A stretch of DNA of 64,000 bases from Pirellulales bacterium (lineage in GTDB: Bacteria; Planctomycetota; Planctomycetia; Pirellulales; JAICIG01). The DNA lies in assembly GCA_035533075.1 (NCBI GenBank), contig DATLUO010000031.1, positions 1 to 64,000 on the forward strand, written 5' to 3'. Under the pieces are notes generated by a model that was not told the origin of the DNA, made no database searches, and saw only the letters and a list, made by a program, of their open reading frames with translations. Every line of letters starts with the position of its first letter. Position 1 is the first letter of the stretch. Below are positions 44,064 through 50,671 of the stretch, piece by piece. Position numbers and translations under genes: made by a program.

Positions 44064-44124
44064 GGGTTCAGGGTTCAGGGTTCAGGGTTCAGGGTTCAGG
44101 GTTCAGGGTTCAGGGTTCAGGGTT
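44064..44124. repeat. GGGTTCA tandem array, eight copies
   Basis: Eight exact GGGTTCA units (44064-44119) followed by GGGTT. The plus strand has G3-N4-G3 periodicity, which can form a G-quadruplex and resembles telomere-type repeats. It lies between divergent starts at 44059 (minus) and 44149 (plus). Two units of the same heptamer lie at 39232-39245. Confidence 0.9.
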
Positions 44125-44125
44125 T

Positions 44126-44139
44126 CCCGGCGCGCCGGG
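44126..44139. repeat. CCCGGCGCGCCGGG palindrome, copy 3
   Basis: Perfect 14-bp palindrome, followed by ATTC. It sits directly after the GGGTTCA array and before the start at 44149. Confidence 0.6.
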
Positions 44140-44148
44140 ATTCAAGTT

Positions 44149-44529
44149 ATGGCGGAGACGATTTCGTCACGGACGCCGGAAGGCGAACCGAATGTTTGCC
44201 CGGTCTGCGAGGCCGTGATCGCCATCGAGCCTTCGTCGCCCTTCGGCGATGCGCCGTGTCCAAGGTGCGGCACGCTGCTGTGGTTTGTCAACACCGAACA
44301 CGGTCTGCGGCTGTTGGACGCCGAACTGGTTGAGCAAGTGCGGCAGCGGCTGACCGAAAGGTTCGGTGAAAGCGTATTCGAGATCGGATTGACCGATTCG
44401 CTCGATATCGTCGAGCTGGTAATGGAGCTGGAAGAAGAAATCGACCACGAAGTCCTGCGACGCGATCCAGACATGCTTGGCGAGATCATCGAATGGCTGC
44501 TGCGGCAAAGCCGGGAAAAAGATGACTAA
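44149..44529 (+). CDS. Zinc-ribbon protein with acyl-carrier-like C-terminal domain
   Basis: 126 residues. The N-terminal half has two CxxC pairs, NVCPVCEAVI (residues ~16-25) and APCPRCGTLLWF (~36-47), forming a zinc ribbon. The C-terminal half (~55-125) is helical with TDSLDIVELVMELEEEIDHE, matching the phosphopantetheine attachment motif DSLD/E of acyl carrier proteins. If that serine is modified, the protein carries an acyl or peptidyl group. No ribosome site is visible before the ATG. The combination of ribbon and carrier is unusual; the partner enzymes are not nearby. Confidence 0.7.
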   Translation: MAETISSRTPEGEPNVCPVCEAVIAIEPSSPFGDAPCPRCGTLLWFVNTEHGLRLLDAELVEQVRQRLTERFGESVFEIGLTDSLDIVELVMELEEEIDHEVLRRDPDMLGEIIEWLLRQSREKDD

Positions 44530-44544
44530 CGGATGCGAAGGGGT

Positions 44545-44587
44545 GTAGGGTGGGACCAGCGAGCTTGCGAGCGCCGGCCCACCCTAC
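44545..44587. repeat. GTAGGGTGGG palindrome, copy B (43 bp), between convergent genes
   Basis: GTAGGGTGGGACCAGC...GCCGGCCCACCCTAC is an inverted arrangement with inner CGAGCTTGCGAGCG. It separates the zinc-ribbon gene from the convergent selD fusion and could terminate both. The stop codon of selD (TAG, 44584-44586) is formed by the end of the repeat. Confidence 0.68.
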
Positions 44588-46809
44588 TTGACGCGCAGAC
44601 GCGGCGTTTCAGAGATGTGTTCAACGACTTGGCCGATCACGGCGGCGGGCTGCGATGAGCACTCATTCAACCGCGACAAATAGCCTTCGACCGCCGCGGG
44701 ACGAAAGCTGAGCAACAATCCGCCCGATGTTTGAGGATCGAACAAAGCGGCATACGCAGCCAAGTGTGCGCAGCTTGCGTTCCGCTCGATCTCGGCCTCG
44801 GCGGCGCGATTGGCCGGCGCCAGCGTGCTCTCGATGCCCTGCGCCAGTAGCTCCGCCGTGCCCGGAAGCAACGCCACGGCCGACAGGTCGATCTCGGCCG
44901 CCACGCCGCTGGCCCGCAACATTTCGAGCAGATGGCCGGCCAGCCCAAAACCGGTGATGTCCGTCATGCCTCCCGGATCGAACTCTTCCGCGATTCGGGC
45001 GGCAACCTGGTTGCTGGTGAGCAGGGCCGCCAGGAGCGGTTCCAGCCAGGTGGCCCGACACAGAGCGCGCATGTGCGCGGCCAACAACACGCCGCTGCCG
45101 AGGGGCTTGGTGAGCACAAGCCGATCGCCGGGCCGAAGACCACTTTTCAGACGCGGGGCGGCGCTTGTCTCGGCGAGCATCGTGAAGCCGACCGTAAGCT
45201 GATCGCCTTCGGTCGTGTGACCGCCCGCCAGCGTCGCTCCCGCCGCACACAGTTCGCGCAGTCCGCCCGAAAGCAGCTCGTAGAGCAACTGCTCCTGTTG
45301 CCGCGTCGGACCCTGCGGGACGGTGATCATCGCCAGTGCGGCCAGCGGCCGGCCGCCCAGTGCGAACACGTCCGACATGGCGTTGAGCGCCGCGACACGG
45401 CCCACCAGATACGGGTCGTCCATGAACGCCGGAAAGAAATCGACCGTCGCCACAACCGGCCTGCCCTCGGTCGGGCGAATGATCGCCGCGTCGTCGGGCG
45501 CGTCCAAGCCCAGCAACACGTGCTCGCTGGCCGGCACGTCGAGCCGCGCCAAGACCCGCGAGAGCACCGACGCGCCCACTTTGCTGCCACAGCCGGCACA
45601 CCGCGGGGCAAACGCGGCGGGCAGTGGGGCTGCCGCTTGCACCATGCGCGGCCGATAGTCCTGGTATTTGTCGACGAACCGGCTGTCAATGTAGTCCTTG
45701 ACCTTCCAGCACCATCGACCGTGCGCCGCCAGTCCTTTGTAGCTCAGGATTGCCCGGCGGTCGCCGGTGGCGATCAGCGACAGAAAGCCCCGCTGCGCCT
45801 GATACTCGACCAATGGCTCGCGGCGGAGCATGCGGTGAATGTTCTGCCACAGGACCGGGCCTTGCCGCACTGCGAACACGCCCGCCTTGGGACGCGGTTG
45901 TTCCGGACACGTGCCGGAATCGCCCACGACGAATACCGGAGCATCAGCCGCGGTTTGCAAGGTCGGTCGCACGATCAAAAAACCTTGCTCGTCGCACGGA
46001 AGTCCGAGCCTGGCAAGCAGCGGCGGAGCCGCGGCACCGGTGGCCCAAATCGCTAGATCGACCGGCTGCGTCGCGCCGTCGGAAAAAACGAGCCGGCCTT
46101 GCGCAACCTGGTCGACGCCGCGTGACAGCAGCAACTCGACTCCGCGACGTTCAAGTTCCCGCCGAGCGAGGCGGATGGCGCCTGTCGTCGCGCCGGGCAA
46201 AATCTCATCGCTCCCGTCCACGATGCGCAGCTCAAATCGCAGATCGGGCCATTGACGCCGGATATGGCCCGGCAGGCAAAAGGCGATTTCGACTCCGCCC
46301 GCCCCGGCGCCCACCACCGCGATTTGCACGGCCCGATTACCGTCGCGCGATTTCGCCAGGACAGCGAGACGCTCATCGAGCCGTTCCAGAAAGGTCTGCA
46401 TCGGCTTGATTGGCACGATCGCTTCACACATTGCGGCCGCGCCGGTCTGCTGGCCGATTCCCTTGGACACGGAACCGACGCCGATCGAGAGCACGTCAAA
46501 GGGGACCGCAGGCCGGTCTCGCAGCAAAACCAGTTTTGCCGTCACGTCGAGGCCGGTGACCTCGGCTTGCAGAAACCTGGCCCCCGTGGCCGCGCACAGC
46601 CGGACCAGGTCGATGGTCATGTGGTCGGGCGGGTAGAGGCCGGCCAGCGTACCGGGCAGCATGCCCGAATAGGTCGCCACCGGAAAGTCGGAGATGCACG
46701 TCAGCCGTGTGCCTGCGATCGGAGCCATGCGCCACATCCGCAGCACGTGGGCATTGGTGTGGCCGAGGCCGACGAGAACGACGTCGCGAGCGGGGAGAGA
46801 CGATTGCAT
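44584..46809 (-). CDS. selD: Selenide, water dikinase fused to an N-terminal NADH dehydrogenase-like flavoprotein
   Basis: 741 residues. Residues 1-345 are a pyridine-nucleotide-disulfide oxidoreductase (VVLVGLGHTNAHVLRMW, IAVVGAGAGGVEIAFCLPGH, ADAPVFVVGDSGTCP). Residues ~395-741 are SelD (RCAGCGSKVGASVLSRVL, TVDFFPAFMDDPYLVGRVAA, LAMITVPQGPTRQQEQLL, LVLTKPLGSGVLLAAH, MTDITGFGLAGHL, FDPQTSGGLL). The catalytic Cys/Lys pair is kept (CGSK, with the second Cys of the E. coli CGCK motif replaced by Ser). SelD makes selenophosphate for selenocysteine or 2-selenouridine. Ndh-SelD fusions are known. Stop codon lies in a repeat. Confidence 0.93.
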   Translation of the reverse strand: MQSSLPARDVVLVGLGHTNAHVLRMWRMAPIAGTRLTCISDFPVATYSGMLPGTLAGLYPPDHMTIDLVRLCAATGARFLQAEVTGLDVTAKLVLLRDRPAVPFDVLSIGVGSVSKGIGQQTGAAAMCEAIVPIKPMQTFLERLDERLAVLAKSRDGNRAVQIAVVGAGAGGVEIAFCLPGHIRRQWPDLRFELRIVDGSDEILPGATTGAIRLARRELERRGVELLLSRGVDQVAQGRLVFSDGATQPVDLAIWATGAAAPPLLARLGLPCDEQGFLIVRPTLQTAADAPVFVVGDSGTCPEQPRPKAGVFAVRQGPVLWQNIHRMLRREPLVEYQAQRGFLSLIATGDRRAILSYKGLAAHGRWCWKVKDYIDSRFVDKYQDYRPRMVQAAAPLPAAFAPRCAGCGSKVGASVLSRVLARLDVPASEHVLLGLDAPDDAAIIRPTEGRPVVATVDFFPAFMDDPYLVGRVAALNAMSDVFALGGRPLAALAMITVPQGPTRQQEQLLYELLSGGLRELCAAGATLAGGHTTEGDQLTVGFTMLAETSAAPRLKSGLRPGDRLVLTKPLGSGVLLAAHMRALCRATWLEPLLAALLTSNQVAARIAEEFDPGGMTDITGFGLAGHLLEMLRASGVAAEIDLSAVALLPGTAELLAQGIESTLAPANRAAEAEIERNASCAHLAAYAALFDPQTSGGLLLSFRPAAVEGYLSRLNECSSQPAAVIGQVVEHISETPRLRVK

Positions 46810-46860
46810 CGTCTCATGAAGTTAGACGGCAACCACCCGGCGTGTCTACAGACGCCCACC

Positions 46861-47031
46861 CTATTCCGGTCGCGGCTGCGAGAGGAACTCTTTGACGGTC
46901 GTCGGCTGTTTGGGCTGTTTGCCGGCGCAGCCGCACAGCGACAGCACGATCAGACCCGCAGTCAGCGCATAGCCCACGCTCTGCCTCAGCAAGGAGGGGC
47001 GGTTCGCCAACGGCTTCGCGAGAGGATTCAT
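46861..47031 (-). CDS. Small lipoprotein, 56 residues
   Basis: Start ATG 47031 (MNPLAKPLANR). A signal helix VGYALTAGLIVLSLCGCAG carries a lipobox (LCGC); the mature peptide is short (GKQPKQPTTVKEFLSQPRPE). Predicted outer-membrane or periplasmic lipid-anchored peptide of unknown role. An upstream in-frame ATG at 47127 gives a longer N-terminus without a signal peptide and is rejected. It is divergent from proC. Confidence 0.6.
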   Translation of the reverse strand: MNPLAKPLANRPSLLRQSVGYALTAGLIVLSLCGCAGKQPKQPTTVKEFLSQPRPE

Positions 47032-47143
47032 GGACGGCTGCTTTCGCGCAGGGCTGAAAAAAACGGAGTTCGTCGCGACTTTCGCAGAAAGGCGGACGGC
47101 TGTCCAGAGGTATTTTTTACGCCCCAAAACGCCCTAAGCTGTC

Positions 47144-47149
47144 TATAAT
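47144..47149 (+). promoter_or_regulatory. Possible -10 element (TATAAT)
   Basis: An exact TATAAT upstream of proC (start 47290), in an otherwise GC-rich gap. No good -35 was found at 17 bp, so this is a weak call. Confidence 0.3.
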
Positions 47150-47289
47150 TGGGAAGTTACGTCGCCGGCGACGGGGAGGAAGCCGCGGCGATACTCGGCG
47201 GGCCGGGTGGAGTATATTGTAGCGGATGTCCTTTTGCCCTAGCATGTTGCGGTTCCTTGTATCGACGGGCCCACGCCTGTTCTGTTGCG

Positions 47290-48105
47290 ATGCCTGACAA
47301 CCGTTTCGGATTTATCGGCGCTGGGCGGATGGCCACGGCGCTCGCCAAGGGCTTCGTGGAGCGCGGCCTGGCGACGGCCAGCCAGCTTGTCGCCAGCGAT
47401 CCCTCGACGGCCGCCGGCGAGCAATTTGAGCGGGCCACCGGGGGCCGCGTCGTCGCCGACAATCTCCAGTTGGCCGCCCAGGCCGACTGTCTGTTTCTGG
47501 CCGTCAAGCCTCAGCAGATGACCGGCGTTTTGGGGCAGCTTGCCGGTCGACTCAACCAACAGCACCTGCTCGTTTCGGTGGCCGCGGGCGTGCCGTTGGC
47601 TACCATTTCGCGGGCGCTGGGCGATGGCCCGCGGCTGGTGCGGGTCATGCCGAACACGCCTTGCCTGATCGGTCAAGGAGCCAGCGCCTACTGCCTGGGG
47701 CCGGGCGCCCGCGCCGCCGACGGCCAGTTGGTCGGCCGGTTGCTGGAAGCGGTCGGCCTGGCCTTGGAAGTCGATGAAAAACTGCTCGATGCCGTCACCG
47801 GCCTGTCGGGATCGGGGCCGGCGTTTGTGTATTTGATGATCGAAGCTCTCAGCGACGGGGGCGTGCGAATGGGGCTGCCGCGAGACGTGGCCCTGGCCCT
47901 GGCGGCGCAAACGGTGCGCGGAGCGGCCGAGTTGGTGCTCTCGTCGGGGCAGCATCCGGCGGCGCTGAAAGACCAAGTGGCCAGTCCGGGCGGCACGACC
48001 ATCGCCGGGCTGCAAGTGTTGGAAGCAGGGGCCGTGCGCGGGGCGTTGATGGCGGCCGTCGAAGCCGCCACGCGACGTTCCGCCGAACTGGGGAAATCTT
48101 CCTGA
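47290..48105 (+). CDS. proC: Pyrroline-5-carboxylate reductase
   Basis: 271 residues from ATG 47290, typical length. The Rossmann motif FGFIGAGRMATALAKGF (about residues 6-22) and ProC C-terminal signature LSGSGPAFVYLMIEALSDGG followed by GLPRDVALALAAQTVRGAAEL and SPGGTTIAGLQVLE are present. It reduces 1-pyrroline-5-carboxylate to proline using NAD(P)H. Two small downstream genes (48127, 48382) lie on the same strand with short gaps of 21 and 12 bp, so may share the transcript. Confidence 0.95.
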   Translation: MPDNRFGFIGAGRMATALAKGFVERGLATASQLVASDPSTAAGEQFERATGGRVVADNLQLAAQADCLFLAVKPQQMTGVLGQLAGRLNQQHLLVSVAAGVPLATISRALGDGPRLVRVMPNTPCLIGQGASAYCLGPGARAADGQLVGRLLEAVGLALEVDEKLLDAVTGLSGSGPAFVYLMIEALSDGGVRMGLPRDVALALAAQTVRGAAELVLSSGQHPAALKDQVASPGGTTIAGLQVLEAGAVRGALMAAVEAATRRSAELGKSS

Positions 48106-48126
48106 CGGAAGTTGAGGTGCAAAAGC

Positions 48127-48369
48127 ATGTCTGTGTTCTGTGTGATTGACGACAAGCACGTGCCGTTGTATCGCGTGGTGTGGGTCTCGGCGACGCCCCA
48201 TTTTTGCGGCGCCGAAGCGTGCGAGCGCGAAGGCTATTACGAAGTCCGGCTCGAACAGGGCGAGGTCGTGTGGGCCAATCACAAAGAGCGCGACGCCCTG
48301 CTCGAAGCGCTCGAAGAGTGGGCCGGCGGCGTGGGGCCGGAGGACGAAGAAGACGAAAGCTGGCAATAA
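48127..48369 (+). CDS. Small acidic hypothetical protein, 80 residues
   Basis: ATG 48127 (MSVFCVIDDKHVPLYRVVW). It continues VSATPHFCGAEACEREGYYE and ends in an acidic tail (GPEDEEDESWQ). No family recognised, no signal peptide. It lies 21 bp after proC and 12 bp before the next small gene. Confidence 0.55.
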   Translation: MSVFCVIDDKHVPLYRVVWVSATPHFCGAEACEREGYYEVRLEQGEVVWANHKERDALLEALEEWAGGVGPEDEEDESWQ

Positions 48370-48381
48370 GGCACCCAACCC

Positions 48382-48855
48382 ATGGAAATGGACGATCGCT
48401 TCGAGTGGCGCGAGACCTACTTCATTCTCTTTCCGTCCGCCCAGCGGCCGTCGCTGAAGCAGGTGGAGAAGGCGGTCCGCAAGCTCGGCTCGCACTTTGA
48501 GCTGAGCGGCGAAGAGGCCGACGAAAAGGGGCTGATCGAGTGCCTTCACATTCGTTCGCCCGAAGACCATTCGGCGCTGGAGATCGACTATCTCAGCGGC
48601 GACGAAGTGCTGGTGCAGATCGAAGAGCTGACTCGCGAGCTGCGCGGCGACAAGGCCGAGCGCGAGAAGCTGGGCAAGCTGAAGGGCTGCGACGCCCGCT
48701 TCGAGATCATGCACTTCGAAGAAATGGGCGACGCTTACGGCGAGGAGACCGACGAGGTGTTCGATCCCAGCGCCCTGCTGGTGGTGCTCGACGCCTTGGT
48801 CGAGTTGACCGGGGGCGTGGGCGTCGATCCGCAATCGGGAACGTTGCTGCAATAA
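48382..48855 (+). CDS. Hypothetical acidic protein, 157 residues
   Basis: MEMDDRFEWRETYFILFPSA, then QRPSLKQVEKAVRKLGSHFE, an acidic and charged middle (EADEKGLIECLHIRSPEDHS, VQIEELTRELRGDKAEREKL) and FDPSALLVVLDALVELTGGV. No catalytic motif, signal or membrane segment. It follows the small 80-residue gene closely and may form part of a proC-led transcript. Confidence 0.6.
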   Translation: MEMDDRFEWRETYFILFPSAQRPSLKQVEKAVRKLGSHFELSGEEADEKGLIECLHIRSPEDHSALEIDYLSGDEVLVQIEELTRELRGDKAEREKLGKLKGCDARFEIMHFEEMGDAYGEETDEVFDPSALLVVLDALVELTGGVGVDPQSGTLLQ

Positions 48856-48876
48856 ATCACCGGGTTCCAACTAAAA

Positions 48877-50220
48877 TCAGCACGTCAGCCGTTCGCGCCA
48901 ATACTCCTGCACGCTGGCCAGGTTGACGCGGTTCAAAAAGTTCGAGTAGGCCATCCACAGCGCCAGGCCGTTCAGGTCGCGAAACTGCGGAGGCAAATAG
49001 CGGGGCGGTGTCACCACGCCCGTCTTCAAAAGCGGGGCCAATACCGGCACGTCGTCGAGCGTCAGTTTGCCCAGGAACAAGTTGGGGATCAGGTCGGGGC
49101 GGCCGAAGCGAATGGCGATCCGCAGGAAGTTGTAGACCATCACAAAGCCCTTGCAGTAGCTGATGTCTTTGGTGAACGGCGCCCCGCCGCGCACCACGCC
49201 GCCGCGAAAAACACGCTGCGCGTGCTGATAGCACTCCGGTTCGCTGTATCCTTCCGAGCGATAAAACTCGCAGACCTCGCGAAAATCGGCGCCGTCTTCC
49301 GCCAGGTCGCAGGCCAGAATGCGGTTGTTCAGCCGCCGGGCACGGTCGGGCGTGGCATTCAGCGTGACCACTTCCATAATCACCGCCAGCCCTTCCTGAA
49401 TGGCCATCGTGCAAGGCGGCCCCTTGGCCAGCCAGGTGGCGAACGGCTGCCGCGCGCCGTTGAGGCTGGTGCCGACGTGGACCCAGCCCTCGTGAACTTC
49501 CAGCAAGTTGACGTCGCGTTCGGAAAACTTTCCGCCACGGCGGATTTTGACGTAGTCGGCGCCCGCCGCCGCGTCGGACAAAATGCCGTCGTCCAGCCGC
49601 GCATGCACCCTCTTGTCGCCGAAATAGCCGTCGAAACGCTGGTTGAGCTGCCGCACCACGTCGTCGCCCGTAAGCTCGCGGCGATAGCGCACGCCCAGGC
49701 CGTCTTCGGGGATGCCCGACAAGATGTCGTGCAGCAAGAGGCCCAGATCGCGGATGGTGACCGCGTCGCCGGTGAAGCGGTCTTTCGGGCTGCCGTAGAG
49801 GTCGCGAGAACGGCGATAGAATTCGGGCGTGCCGCGGGCCAGCAGCATTCGCACGACGTCTTGATATTCGCGACAATTGCGGGCCAGGATCTGCCCGAGC
49901 GCGTCGTTGCGGCCAAGCGCCTGCTCGACTTCCCGCTCCAGGGCCGCGAACTCGGCGATCTTGGCCCCTGCGTCGTAAGGCAGCGGACGCACGGCGGCGT
50001 AATACTCCGGCCCAACGTCGGGCAGTTCTTTCAGCCCCGACGCGAGCACTTTGGCCTCGACGCAATCGTCCCACTTGACGGCTTCACGGACGCGAATGGG
50101 CCGCTGGGCCTCGACGATGCGGTCCGACAGGAGGCGGACCTGCGCCACGTAGCCCGCGTCAGTCGGACCGAGGGCCAGGGCTGCCGGCGTCGGAGTGCTA
50201 TTCAACAGGGTCGGATCCAT
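48877..50220 (-). CDS. QEGLA-motif protein (DUF1704 family, putative metallopeptidase)
   Basis: 447 residues from ATG 50220 (MDPTLLNSTPTPAALALG). The family mark is MAIQEGLAVIMEV, with the metallopeptidase-like LEVHEGWVHVGTSLN (H-E-x-x-x-H) about 40 residues before it, and REYQDVVRMLLARGTPEFYR, DAVTIRDLGLLLHDILSGIP. Relatives are called flavohemoglobin expression-modulating QEGLA proteins or tyrosine carboxypeptidase-like. The function here is not proven. The 5' flank is an AATCCAAAATC inverted repeat, then glnB on the same strand. Confidence 0.82.
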   Translation of the reverse strand: MDPTLLNSTPTPAALALGPTDAGYVAQVRLLSDRIVEAQRPIRVREAVKWDDCVEAKVLASGLKELPDVGPEYYAAVRPLPYDAGAKIAEFAALEREVEQALGRNDALGQILARNCREYQDVVRMLLARGTPEFYRRSRDLYGSPKDRFTGDAVTIRDLGLLLHDILSGIPEDGLGVRYRRELTGDDVVRQLNQRFDGYFGDKRVHARLDDGILSDAAAGADYVKIRRGGKFSERDVNLLEVHEGWVHVGTSLNGARQPFATWLAKGPPCTMAIQEGLAVIMEVVTLNATPDRARRLNNRILACDLAEDGADFREVCEFYRSEGYSEPECYQHAQRVFRGGVVRGGAPFTKDISYCKGFVMVYNFLRIAIRFGRPDLIPNLFLGKLTLDDVPVLAPLLKTGVVTPPRYLPPQFRDLNGLALWMAYSNFLNRVNLASVQEYWRERLTC

Positions 50221-50234
50221 TAACGCGATTTTCG

Positions 50235-50287
50235 ATTTTGGATTTTCGATTTTGGATTCGCGCAATCCAAAATCGAAAATCCAAAAT
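50235..50287. repeat. AATCCAAAATC inverted repeat upstream of the QEGLA gene
   Basis: The arms ATTTTGGATTTTCGATTTTG...GGATT (50235-50258) and the complementary AATCCAAAATCGAAAAT...CC (50264-50287) are 24-bp perfect inverted repeats around CGCGC. The unit AATCCAAAATC also occurs at 26792-26825. AT-rich against a GC-rich background, it lies between glnB and the QEGLA gene and may act as a terminator. Confidence 0.7.
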
Positions 50288-50290
50288 TCC

Positions 50291-50638
50291 TTAAACCGCT
50301 TCGGGGCCGCGGACGCGGTCGCTGATGCGAATCGACTGCTCGGCGGGCACGACGAAGATTTTCCCGTCGCCAATCGTCCCCTCCGGACCCGTGCGCGCGA
50401 CGCTCATGATGCAATCCACCGTGCGATCGAGAAAGTCGTCGTTGACGAGAATCTCCAGCTCGATCTTCCGCAACAGGTTGGTCTTGTATTCGTGCCCGCG
50501 ATACATCTCGGTGCGGCCGCGCTGCCGACCATAACCCTGTGCGTCGCAAACGGTCATCCGCGTGACGCCGATCTTGTCCAGCGCCTCACGGAGCGGTTCC
50601 AGCTTGGTCGGCTGGATGATGGCGACAATCATTTTCAT
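50291..50638 (-). CDS. glnB: P-II nitrogen regulatory protein
   Basis: 115 residues, MKMIVAIIQPTKLEPLREAL, with the T-loop signature YGRQRGRTEMYRGHEY (Tyr 51 equivalent present) and the C-terminal ARTGPEGTIGDGKIFVVPAE. Functions by binding ATP/2-oxoglutarate and gating glutamine synthetase adenylylation or ammonium transporters; uridylylation at the T-loop tyrosine is likely. No amtB or glnA is nearby. It lies downstream of the zincin metalloprotease gene (34 bp gap) on the same strand. Confidence 0.93.
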   Translation of the reverse strand: MKMIVAIIQPTKLEPLREALDKIGVTRMTVCDAQGYGRQRGRTEMYRGHEYKTNLLRKIELEILVNDDFLDRTVDCIMSVARTGPEGTIGDGKIFVVPAEQSIRISDRVRGPEAV

Positions 50639-50671
50639 CGAGTTGGCCTCCTTCTGCCTTCCGCCTTTCTC

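Noticed and set aside
44064-44124. Possible CRISPR array
   Set aside because: The units are 7 bp, contiguous and without spacers; it is a simple tandem repeat, and no cas genes are present.
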